Assembly: GCA_017893485.1 (NCBI GenBank)
Contig: CM030366.1
Location: 200,193,173-200,257,172 of the forward strand
DNA from: Hemerocallis citrina
Taxonomy: Eukaryota > Streptophyta > Magnoliopsida > Asparagales > Asphodelaceae
DNA: 64,000 nucleotides
Direction: 5' to 3'
Shown here: positions 22,684 to 32,600 of the stretch, piece by piece
How the letters are laid out: every line of letters begins with the position of its first letter
Numbering within the stretch: position 1 is the stretch's first letter
Notes under the pieces: generated by a model
Databases searched by the model: none
What the model saw: only the letters and a program-made list of their open reading frames with translations
Told to the model about the DNA's origin: nothing
Made by a program: the position numbers and the translations under genes

Positions 22684-23190
22684 CAGTTGAAAGGGAGAAT
22701 ATGGGGAACAGAACCGAGCTTTTCATCTGGCACAAAATATCGTGGGTCGTCGACACGTGATTCTTTTCTTTAATTTCTTTTTCTGAAGCAAAATACTTTA
22801 CTACTTTAATTCGTAGGGGTATTTCCGTCTTTTACTCCTCACATAGGGAGCGGTGGCCGGATCCGGTTCCTTTCCCAGTTACTGCCTCCTTTGTATTGCA
22901 GTACTTTGCTTTGCCTTCCTTTTTCTGTACTAAAATCCTGACATTGGTTTCAGGCCTCACCTTCTCTGTGGGCCCCCACCTCTAAGAAATTAAACTCAGT
23001 TTAATTAATTAATTAATTAATTAACTAACTAATTATTGGCTAATCATCCATTTGCATCAAAGTTTGGGACTAACTAACGAAAGCGATGGTTCAATCTTTC
23101 TTAATTAAGAACTAATATTACCAACTTTTATGTGATTATGACGTGGCTGTCTTTTGACCGTTCAGTTTTATTAGTGAGGAAAGTCAGGAT
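22684..23190. other. Non-coding stretch
   Basis: No gene is seen. It holds a short (TTAA)n run near 22998-23025. Whether its left part is the 5' leader of LINE-A, split off by the Harbinger insertion, cannot be decided here. Confidence 0.6.
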
Positions 23191-24465
23191 TGTTTTCCAA
23201 AATGACCCACTTTTTGAAAAGATTTACGAAACTGACCTACTTTCGAAACTATTTACGAAAGTGACCCACTTGCTATAAGATAACGAGCTATCTGAGATAG
23301 AGAGCCTATCCTAAGACCCCGCGCTATCTGAGATAGAGAGCCTATCCTAAGACTGTTTCTCCCCCACTTAGAGAAAATTAAAACCCCGCGCTATCTGAGA
23401 TAGAGAGCCTATCCTAAGACTGTTTCTCCCCGCGCGGGGTTAAAACCCCGCGCTATCTGAGATAGAGAGCCTATCCTAAGACTGTTTCTCCCCCACTTAG
23501 AGAAAATTAAAAAAAAATCTCCAATTCAAGGCTTTCTGTCTCAGATAACGCGAGTGTTTTTACCACACTTGTTATATAAGACAGCGAGTGTTGTTTGGGA
23601 ATTTTTAAAACTCCAGTCTCGCTGTCTCATTCTCCTCTTCATTTGTTTCTTCTTTCTCCCAACTCCGAAACCCACTTTCGAAAACCTCACGATTTAAAGA
23701 TTTCAGAACTGTCAGAAAACAAAATATCAAATCACAATTACATTGCGGATTCTACATGTTCAATTGATGAAAATTTTATCCATGAATTACTACAATTAGA
23801 AATGATGATATTTCATATTAAAAATTGTACTTTGGGATACAAAAAATGAGGTATAACAATTAACAATTCAATACAGATGCAGGTTGTTGAGATCTCAAGT
23901 CAGAACTCTTAGCCATCACTCTCCTAAATAAATATTACTCATGAAAGATAAATATATTCACTACGGAAAGTGAAAAGCAGAACTTACCTCTTGTATGGAT
24001 TGTCATGATAGGAATATATATCCAGAAATCTATTAAATCGATGTATTTTATCAGTATTGACTTTTTAATAAGCCTGTAACTTGAACAAGTTCTCAAACAT
24101 ATCTTAGGGTTTCGAAAGTGGGTTTTGGCGTTGGAAGAAAAATGAGAGAAATGAGGAAGAGAATGAGACAGCGAGACTGAAATTTAAAAAATTCGCAAAC
24201 GACACTTGTTATCTCAGATAGCGATAGCGAGTGTGGTACAAACACTAGTGCTATCTGAGATAGCAAGTCTTTAATTGAATATTTTTTTCGAGTTTTCTCT
24301 AAGTGGATGAGAAATAGGCTCAGGATAGACTCGTTATCTCAGATAGCGCGGAGGGATTTTCACCGAGCTCGTTATATGAGATAGTAAGTGGCTCGTTTTG
24401 ATAAATAGTTTCAAACGTAGGTCAATTTGGTAAAAACTTTCAAAAGGTGGGTCATTTTGGAAACA
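23191..24465. mobile_element. Fold-back element with long inverted arms (1275 bp)
   Basis: The outer ends are TGTTTTCCAAAATGACCCAC (left) and the reverse complement TGTTTCCAAAATGACCCACC (right). Similarity of the arms extends inward to about 23700 on the left and 24105 on the right. Both arms contain repeated CTATCTGAGATAG palindromes and the shared string CAGTCTCGCTGTCTCATTCTC. The left arm is about 150 bases longer because a 62-67-bp block is tandemly repeated. The flanking nine bases (23182-23190 and 24466-24474) match at six positions, a possible decayed 9-bp duplication as made by Mutator-type elements. No coding region is seen, so it is non-autonomous. Confidence 0.8.
23288..23515. repeat. 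Tandem block in the left arm of the fold-back element
   Basis: CTATCTGAGATAGAGAGCCT recurs at 23288, 23324, 23391 and 23453 (spacings 36, 67, 62). The longer units also contain CTGTTTCTCCCC and CCCCGCG. The corresponding right arm has single, diverged copies. Confidence 0.9.
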
Positions 24466-24474
24466 AATCAGAAA

Positions 24475-26500
24475 ACTAACCCTAGTGCGCACTACTCCAC
24501 GTTGCTAGCAATTATCGAGAAGGATATTTACATAAAAAGAAACAAAAAGTTCAACATCACCTTGTATGGGTGGTGTGACTGATTTTTTAAGTACAAATTA
24601 GTATAACTCTCCCCAACATATTGCACATAATTTTAAAAAGTGAAAAAATAACAAAATTATTTTTGAAAATAATCTCTAATAATATATATACAATATTGTC
24701 CGATTTTTATTGGTTGATTAAGAGACATGATTGCACTTAAAATTTTTGGATGGAAAAATAGTAGAAAGTTGCCTCCTACATTTGCTTTTCTTATTTTGTT
24801 TTTTTTAAAAAATATTTTAAAAATCTTAGGACCAAAAGTAGTTTAACATGATATATTGTATAGAATCATGAAAAGTGTAATTACAGACTAAACAATATAA
24901 GATTCGAAAAAGTAAGATCCGATAAATATTTTGATAATAAAATATGTATATTGTAGTAATATTGACTATTTCCACAACCGCTTCACATCTATAATATTTT
25001 ATATAGTCCATCGAACAACCACTTTATTGAATTTTCGCATAAAACAAATGGCATGCTTACTGTATGTTACATGCAGTCACTAGATAGTAGAAATAGTATA
25101 ACAACAAGCTATATAAATAAAATACATACATGTATCATGTGTGCCCATTTGGTCTATTTATAGGCAAATTCAAAGTAAATGTGCCGTGTGCGTGCTATCT
25201 TTTTCCTTCGCATATATATTGAAATTGAATCGATCATGACATTTCCTTTGAATTCAAAGTCATGAGCTGCGCTTGAAAAGAATGGATACATGCGTTATTT
25301 CGGCTGGATAAGTTTGTAATTTATGATCCATTATCTGATCATAATTGTCACAAAAATAATTATAAATACTCATCCCTAGCAAAAACTACACAAAAACTTC
25401 TCTGTTTTCCCCTAACAAATACAAGTTTTTTAACTTAACATACTACAAACAAGTTTTTTAACCCCTATGGTAAACTTTCTAAATTTTGAGTATTTGATTA
25501 TGATAATTTTTCCATTAATACTACTAGTAATTTACACGTGTGATACACGTCTTTATAAATATATATATTTTAAAAAACAATTCGGCGTTGTCTGGTATTG
25601 AACTCAAGACCTACTTTATATTAGTTATGCATGTACATTGCATGTGTTTGTTGGGTTACAATGCACGTGTTTATTTGGTGACAAACTTTCTCATTAAAAT
25701 AGCAAAGATATAAAAAAAAAATCCAAACAAATATTACACGTGTTTTATTGGGTTACGATGCAAGGTGACAGACTTTAAGATTAAAAAAAAAAAAAAAAGT
25801 TTCTAAGCCAAGCACGCCGTTTTACTTGTGAAAGGACAGGAAGCGGTCAATTAGGAGAAATAATAATAGACTTAATTACGGAGTAATTTATTAATTTGAA
25901 TTAAACTATTTCCTTAACGTGTTATACTCCATGTACATGCATCACGGCATTAATTACATAAACTAGCCATAATGCCTAGTTAGGCTTGCAAACTGTCTGC
26001 TCAAAACCGAATTAGCAACTGGCACGTCACTTTCTGCAAAATTTTAGCTTTTGAGAAAGCTGTATGTTGTTTTTCTGCAAACACCAAATCCCATCAAATC
26101 CACACCAATCCCATCGTACTACCGAGCAGTGCACTATTGTGAAAAAGCAATACTATTTCAATTAAGTACCCTGTGCCACAAACGGACGGCCATGATTGAA
26201 GCTCCCGTTCAATAAAATTAAAGACTCCTCTTAGTTAATGCTTTTACTTGATACACGTGCACCTACTCATCAATAGTTAGGGATTTGTTTCCTGTAAATT
26301 CACCTAGAAATACACCTAGAAATAGTTACTATTTTTATACTAGTGCCTCAATCAATTTTAAAAGTTATTAGCCTTAATATCATTATGATCTAATTATTGT
26401 AAAATTGTTAGTGAAAAGTTCAAGTTCTCTCAAAATAAACTTTCTATCTTTGCAATCGTGCCACACTTTAACATAAAGTTTCTCTATTAGCTCGATAGAT
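24475..26500. other. Non-coding AT-rich stretch with one mini-Helitron
   Basis: No gene is recognised. Apart from the Helitron at 25524-25708 there are only poly(A)/poly(T) runs and short open frames without coding character. Confidence 0.65.
25524..25708 (-). mobile_element. Mini-Helitron, 185 bp
   Basis: On the minus strand it begins TCTTTGCTATTTTAATGAG and ends with hairpin ACGTGT-ATC-ACACGT, then AAATTACTAG. The flanks are A and T. It is related to 8840-8996. Confidence 0.65.
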
Positions 26501-26517
26501 AGAATTTTTGTAATGTT
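26501..26517. other. LINE-B target site duplication, left copy
   Basis: AGAATTTTTGTAATGTT is identical to 29523-29539. It is followed by a run of T, the LINE poly(A) tail read on the plus strand. Confidence 0.95.
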
Positions 26518-29500
26518 TTTTTTTGATAAAAGATGACTTCCGTCATCGTTTCATTAATAAGAGATAACGAAACAGACAGTACAGCATAATAGAAAACAGG
26601 AAATCTAAACACGTGAGCAACAAGCAACACGTTACATCAAAAGTACTCGAGCCTACTCGAGTTCAAAAGAAAACCACCTAGAGCATAAACTGAAAAGTAC
26701 TGAACTATAACAGATACAGAACTTCAACGGCTCCAATAGCCAAATTCCCTCCTCTTTCGTCGACCCTGCTCTAGTTTGGCTCCTCCAAAGCCTGTGCCCC
26801 TATCCCTCGGAGCCCCTGATCCTTGTGGCTGACTCCTTTGCACCTGCCCAATCAAGGATTAGAACAAAGATTTTGTGCACAGAGAAAGATAAAGAATACT
26901 GATAGTTGCGGAAAATAAAATCATTTCTTTCTATCCACAGACTCCACATAGTTGCAGCTACGGCTAAATCCCAGGCTCTAATGTCCCCTGTTCTAATGTG
27001 AGTATCTCTAATGGTCAACCAGGTGTCAATGGTTGAGTTAGGCAGTAGATTACAACCGAATCCCCTACAAATGACTTCCCAAGTTAGCCTAGCCTTTTGG
27101 CACTGAAAAAGGATATGGGTAACGTCTTCATCCGCAGCTAAGCACAATTGGCAGGTAGTGTCAATAGTCATATTTCTCCTACGGAGATTAACCTTTGAAA
27201 GAATCGCGTTATTGTGCGCTAACCAGCAAAACACCCTAACTTTTAATGGAACTAAGGCCCCCCAGATGACCGATTGGACGTTACATCTGATACCTCCGTC
27301 GTTGATCCAAGTGTACATGGAGGAAACCGAGAATACATTGGAGGCGTCTCTATCCCACGTTCTTTCATCTTCTGAGTTGTTTCCTGTCCCCTCCTCTAGA
27401 AGAACCCGTCTATTCAATGCCTCGAATTGGGCGATACTTTCTTCGCTAGCATGTTGATCTACAACGAACCTCAACCTCCCGTTTTTCCTGATGTCAGCCA
27501 CCGTAAGATCTAGATTATCTGTTGCTTCTGCCGCTCTCGGATATTGGGCAAGGAGACTGTTTTTGCCCACACCATCTGTCTTTCCAGAATCTTGTATTTC
27601 TCCCGTTTTCCACCTTACAGCTAGTGTTCACACAGAAGATCTCTCCTTGCTTAGCAATGCCTTTCCACAGCCCGGAGACTTTTGCTTTCGGGCTTTTCCC
27701 CCCGAAGCGGAATTTTCTTCTCTTACGATAAAGATCGAAGAAAAACTGCCACCAGCCCTTGCGATTATTCGTAATTTTCCACCACCATTTGGAAAGTAAA
27801 GCTCTATTCATATCGTGGAGATTAGTAATACCCAACCCTCCAAATTCCCTTTTTTTACAGACTCTACCCCACCGGACCAAAGGAATCCCTCTATTCCCCT
27901 CATCTGTACCCTTCCATAAGAATCTTCGTCTTAACTTGTCTATGCTACTAATCACCCACTTTGGTAATTCGTAGATGGACATAAGGTAGAGGGGGATGGC
28001 ACTAAGAACCGAGTTAAGTAGGATAATCCGGCCTCCGAGAGAGAGGAATCTACTTTGCCAACCTCCAAGTTTTTTCTTAATTTTGTCGATCAGAGAAATC
28101 CAATCTTCCTTCAAAAGGGCTCCTGGCCTGATGGGAGTACCCAAATATTTTATTGGGAAAGCGCTAACCCTGCAGTCTAACATGCTCGAGATATCCTGAA
28201 CAGGCAATGAAAGCTGTTCTGTCATTGGGATGATGCTGGTCTTATTTGGATTCACCTTCAGTCCGGACCACCTTTGAAAGCAGGCCAACGCCGCCTTGAT
28301 AGCCACCACTTCCTCCGTACTAGCGCGTCCGAAGAGGATAGTGTCGTCTGCGTACTGTAGTATTGACAACGACTGATTGATGCCTTTAACTCGTAAACCC
28401 GTGATAATATTGTTATCCCGGGCTCTTGCTAACATCTCAGCCAGACCGTCTGCCACGATAGCGAAAAGGAGGGATGATAGGGGATCACCTTGACGTAGGC
28501 CTCTTTTACACCTGATTTCCTTGCCGTGCCATCCGTTAACCTGAATGGTCGATTTCCCGCCCGTAATGCACCTATTCATCCATGATCGCCATTTTTGACC
28601 GAAGCCTTTAAGCCGTAAGGCCTCTTCTGAACAGTCCCAGGATACAGAGTCATACGCCTTCTGGAAGTCTAGCTTGAGGAGGAATCCGTCTACCTTCTCC
28701 TTATTCCCTCTGAAAACCACTTCGTGTGCTGATGCAATACTATCCATTATATCCCTACCCTTAATGAATCCGCATTGTGATGGCGCGATGATGTCGTTGA
28801 GGTGCGGAGCCAGTCTTTGGGCTAACACTTTTGTGACGATTTTAAACGAGCCGTTGAGCAAGCTAATTGGTCTGAGATCTTCGTGGGAAGTAACTTCGCT
28901 TTTCTTAGGCACGAGAACAATTGTAGCATAGTTTAGCCTTTCTAAATTCTCTTCTCCATCGAAAAACGCTTTGAAGATATTCATGAGATCCCCTTTGATG
29001 ATATTCCAGTATAGTTTGTAGAAGAAAATTGGAAAACCGTCTGGACCCGGTGCCTTGTCCTGCCCAAGTAGCTTGATTGCGTTGAACACCTCTTCTTCCG
29101 TGAAACTTGATTCGATCCCCTCGCTGCCATCTATTCTGGAAGAACTCCACATATCTGGTGCTAGCGCGCATCTTGTGCTCGGGGCTTGTCCTAACAGTGC
29201 GTGGAAGTGCCCGTCTAGATGGACTTTGATAGCCTCTTCATTTTCAGTCCAGTGCCCGTTCACCGCAATACCCGTTATATGATTCTGTCTTTTTCTGCTG
29301 TTGGCCATCTTGTGGAAGAATTTAGTGTTTGCGTCCCCTTCTCTGAGCCATTGGGCTCTTGATCTCTGTTTCCAATGCAGCTCTTCCATCCTGGCAATCT
29401 GCTGCATCTCCGATCTGCTGTTTGACATCTCGTCTTTCTCGACCTCCAGCAGGTCTCGATCCTCCTGAGCAATTTCGAGCTCGTCTATTCTATTTGCCAG

Positions 29501-29522
29501 GAACTCTCTTCTCGAGTTGGAA
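26518..29522 (-). mobile_element. LINE-B: 5'-truncated L1-type element (3005 bp) with 17-bp target duplication
   Basis: A perfect 17-bp direct repeat flanks it. The 3' end on the minus strand is a short poly(A), and the 5' end begins inside ORF2 between endonuclease and RT, the standard product of incomplete target-primed reverse transcription. It is the least decayed LINE in the window and ends about 0.82 kb upstream of the TATA boxes of the TOPLESS-related gene, in opposite orientation to that gene. Confidence 0.95.
26800..29520 (-). pseudogene. LINE-B ORF2 remnant: reverse transcriptase and zf-RVT domain
   Basis: A 637-codon open stretch (29428-27515) covers almost the whole RT: WLREGDANTKFFHKMANSRK, DKAPGPDGFPIFFYKLYW, LRPISLLNGSFKIVTKVLAQ, AYDSVSWD, GLRQGDPLSS, the catalytic QYADDTILFG and FPIKYLGTPIRPG, then the thumb-like region to FGGLGITNLHDMN. 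After a frameshift near 27540 the zinc-binding RT C-terminal domain (zf-RVT) follows at 27570-26800, with FRWLAHNNA-like helices and CQLCLAADEDVTHILFQC. The endonuclease is missing because of 5' truncation. It is similar to LINE-A in the same blocks. Confidence 0.9.
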
Positions 29523-29539
29523 GAATTTTTGTAATGTTA
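29523..29539. other. LINE-B target site duplication, right copy
   Basis: Identical to 26501-26517. Confidence 0.95.
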
Positions 29540-30359
29540 CAGACGTGATCACTTTTAAAGTGGACTGAAGAACTAATTCGGAGAAACTAGTATGTTGTGA
29601 AGGACCTATATACAATTTAATTTTTGTTGGGAACTTATGTGGAAAACCTCCTGGAATCAAATAAAAAACTAATTTCCGTCAAATCAGTTAAATAAATCCG
29701 AAGAAACAGGCACTTTCCAAGGTTATGCAGCAAACACGTGAAGTAGAAACTGCCACGTTTCGGTTGTAAACTCGTTCAACAACCGGGAATACCCAGTTTC
29801 CAGTTCAGAAAAGTTCACTAGCTTATCAATTAGATCCGCTGTTCAGTTCTGATAAGTGTCTCTACTTATCACATCCTCGACAGTTACTTCGCACAGACGA
29901 GACAATGACACTTTGACGCGACGTGCATTAAATAAAAAAAAGGGAAAATCAATTAAATTAAGAGCTAATTAATCAATTAAAAAAAGGTAAGTAACTGTGT
30001 ACGAGGAAGGATGATGTGGCACCTAGAATCATGCGTTGAGCAAAGACCCGAAACTACCCTCCGGTAATCCTCGAAAGGTGCAGTTTCCTTCCTTGTCCTC
30101 CGCAATTACCATTCTACCCCTCGCTGTCCTTCTCGAAAGCGAGACGAGCTTTTACCGGACGTGACAGCAGTTTTTGCAGTCTCCCCAAAATGCCCCTACT
30201 GTTCTCCGTACTTGACAGTGACTGTTGACAGTGAAAGGACTATCGTAGGGGCAAAACAGTAAATTCAGACCAAAGGTGGAGCTTTACTAGAGGGGTAGGT
30301 TAGGGAAAGTCGCAAATGGGGAGCCGACCTAATCGCCATTCTCTAAGGACTGACTTTTC
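29540..30359. promoter_or_regulatory. Upstream region of the TOPLESS-related gene
   Basis: No gene is seen. It contains a CACGTG G-box near 29739 and several short GC-richer blocks close to the TATA boxes. The space between LINE-B and the first TATA box is about 820 bases. Regulatory meaning is inferred from position only. Confidence 0.45.
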
Positions 30360-30368
30360 TATAAAAGG
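30360..30368 (+). promoter_or_regulatory. TATA box 1 of the TOPLESS-related gene
   Basis: TATAAAAGG within TCTATAAAAGGC. A second, near-identical box lies 39 bases downstream. Start sites would be expected near 30390-30400 for this box. Confidence 0.5.
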
Positions 30369-30398
30369 CAAGGCGAGGAGAGAGAAACTGGTTGTAGC

Positions 30399-30407
30399 TA
30401 TAAAAGG
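30399..30407 (+). promoter_or_regulatory. TATA box 2 of the TOPLESS-related gene
   Basis: TATAAAAGG within GCTATAAAAGGC. It is followed at 30411-30433 by a GA dinucleotide run, a type of site bound by plant GAGA-binding BPC proteins. Confidence 0.5.
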
Positions 30408-30410
30408 CGA

Positions 30411-30433
30411 AAGAGAGAGAGAGAGAGAGAGAG
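30411..30433. repeat. (GA)n microsatellite in the leader or core promoter
   Basis: A run of about eleven GA units lies directly after TATA box 2. Confidence 0.9.
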
Positions 30434-30434
30434 C

Positions 30435-30864
30435 GAAGCAAAAAAGGAAAGCTAGAGCTTGTAAAAGCTTTCTCAGAAACCCTAGAAATTTTGGGAAGAC
30501 GATCAGCTCCCCGGTTCCCCTTCTTCGTCTTCAAAACCGGCGGCTTCGGATCTTCAGAGCGAGCTTCGGTGCCGATTCCTCGGAGGAAGCGAAGGTATGG
30601 GGTTCGGATCTGAGTTCGATTGGGGATTCGAGCTTCTTTCGTTGTTTTTTGGGGATCCTGAAAGTGTTTTCGTTCATTTTTTGAGGTTTTTTTTAATAAA
30701 AAATGAGATTTGATGTTTTTGCAGTGAATTTGAGGGGAAGTGGAAGTGGAGCGTTGAGGTTTGGTTTGGGAGTGAAAAAGGAGGAAACTTTGTGGGGGTT
30801 TTTTGCTCTGTTTTGTTACCAATTTGTTGCGCTGGAGCGATTAGGGATTCCGGGAAGTGGACCG
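30435..30864 (+). other. 5' untranslated region with one leader intron
   Basis: The leader exon ends at 30594 (GAAG|GTATGG) and the next exon starts at 30725 (TTTTTGCAG|TGAATT). A 130-base intron therefore lies in the leader. No ATG occurs in the spliced leader between the assumed start and 30865, so the start codon used is the first one. The transcription start is not fixed by the sequence. Confidence 0.55.
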
Positions 30865-32600
30865 ATGTCTTCCTTAAGTAGGGAGCTGGTTTTTCTGATA
30901 CTACAGTTCTTGGATGAGGAGAAGTTCAAGGAAACTGTTCACAAGTAAGTAGAGTTGTGTATGTGAAGTTGTTGATGTTGATGCTCTGTTCGTTTGTAAA
31001 GTTGGATTTTTTTTTGTGGGGGGTGTTTTAGGTTGGAACAGGAGTCGGGGTTTTTCTTCAATATGAAGTACTTTGAGGATCAGGTCCAGGCTGGGGAGTG
31101 GGATGAGGTTGAGCGGTATCTTGGTGGGTTTACGAAGCTCGAAGATAACCGGTATTCGATGAAGATCTTCTTTGAGATTAGGAAGCAGAAGTATCTCGAA
31201 GCCTTGGACAAGTGAGAGTTCTTTTGGTCTTATTTTTGTTACTGTTTTGTAGAGCTCTGTAGCATGAAAAACTTGTGTTTTGAACTTGTGGTGTGGTCAT
31301 ATCAAAGTCTTACTTGTTGCCGTGTTGAGATTAAGGTAGGATATCTATAAGTAAGATATAAAAGCCAATGTCAAGGAATGCAATCTATAGGTTGCATACT
31401 TGTATCTCCAAAATTATTTTGTTTGTATTAGAGTTTAGATACCCATACCAGGACGTAACTTGACTCCAAAATCAAATTTTAGATTGTTGGAGGTATACAA
31501 GTCACCTCCCCTTGCCTTGCCTAACCTCTCTGTATCCAAACAGGACCTTTGAACTTGACATATGTCCAATGACGTGCAATACAGAGTTTATGTTGGGGTT
31601 CAATGTCTTGTTAAATAACAGTTTTGTTTTCTGTAGGCATGATAGAGCAAAGGGAGTTGAGATACTTGTGAAAGATTTAAAGGTTTTTGCCTCATTCAAT
31701 GAGGAACTGTTCAAGGAGATCACTCAGTTGCTTACATTTGACAATTTCAGGTATGATGTGTTTGGGGTTTTCCTTTGTTGTTAGATATAGGTTGCATTTT
31801 CCCCTTGATTTTAATTTCGTGATTGCATTTATGCAGGCATAATGAGCAGCTTTCTAAGTACGGGGATACAAAGTCTGCACGAAATATAATGTTGTCCGAA
31901 CTTAAGAAGCTAATAGAAGCTAACCCTTTGTTTCATGACAAGCTTCCTTTTCCTTCTTTCAAACCTTCTAGGCTGCGAACATTGATCAACCAGAGGTATA
32001 CTCTTTCTCGTAACTTTTTTTATTAGTTCTGTTTTCTTTTTACATATTATGTGTCTCAATTATTATCACTAATTTACTATCTAATAATTAGCATTACTTA
32101 TGAAATATCAGATATTGCCATAGTTAGAAGTTCCATCTTCAGAAACTGAAACAGCCATGGTTATATTTAACTTCTTACTAATGCTTCTTATTAGTTACAA
32201 CATACATCAATACATGAAATGTGTGTTGTTTGAAAATTCACGGCAAAAAAAAAGACCATAGTTTTTCATGGATTTGAATCCATTGAGGGGTAATATCAGA
32301 GAATATGAAATACTACTAAGTTTCTTGGCTGTGCTCCAGAAAAAAATGCATTTGTCAGGTTTTAATTTTCAGGACAACTATTTATAACTAAGAACTTGTC
32401 TACTTCAATTCTTTTAATATCGCTGAACTTGACAATTTAATTGGTTCAGTATGGTACTAATACATGTTCTACTTTACAGTCTTAACTGGCAGCATCAGCT
32501 TTGCAAGAACCCCAGGCCCAACCCAGATATTAAAACACTTTTTACTGATCACTCTTGTGCTATCGCTAATGGAACACGGCCTCCTCCTCCAGGTAGTAGC
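30865..32600 (+). other. TOPLESS N-terminal domain: LisH, CTLH, CRA (residues 1 to about 210)
   Basis: Exons 1 to 5 and the start of exon 6. LisH covers roughly residues 4-36 and CTLH 34-92 ([20 protein letters not shown]). The CRA-like helices continue to [20 protein letters not shown] at about residues 180-199. In known structures this domain forms tetramers and a groove that holds the LxLxL EAR peptide. The sequence is close to that of other TPL/TPR proteins throughout, so the function is probably kept. Confidence 0.9.

Noticed and set aside
23595..23849. 84-codon open frame in the fold-back element
   Set aside because: It lies within an inverted arm and has low-complexity composition; no family match.
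30316..30684. 122-codon plus-strand open frame in the promoter and leader of the TOPLESS-related gene
   Set aside because: It starts before the TATA boxes, runs over a GA repeat and a leader intron, and has no domain; a real start at 30865 explains the region.
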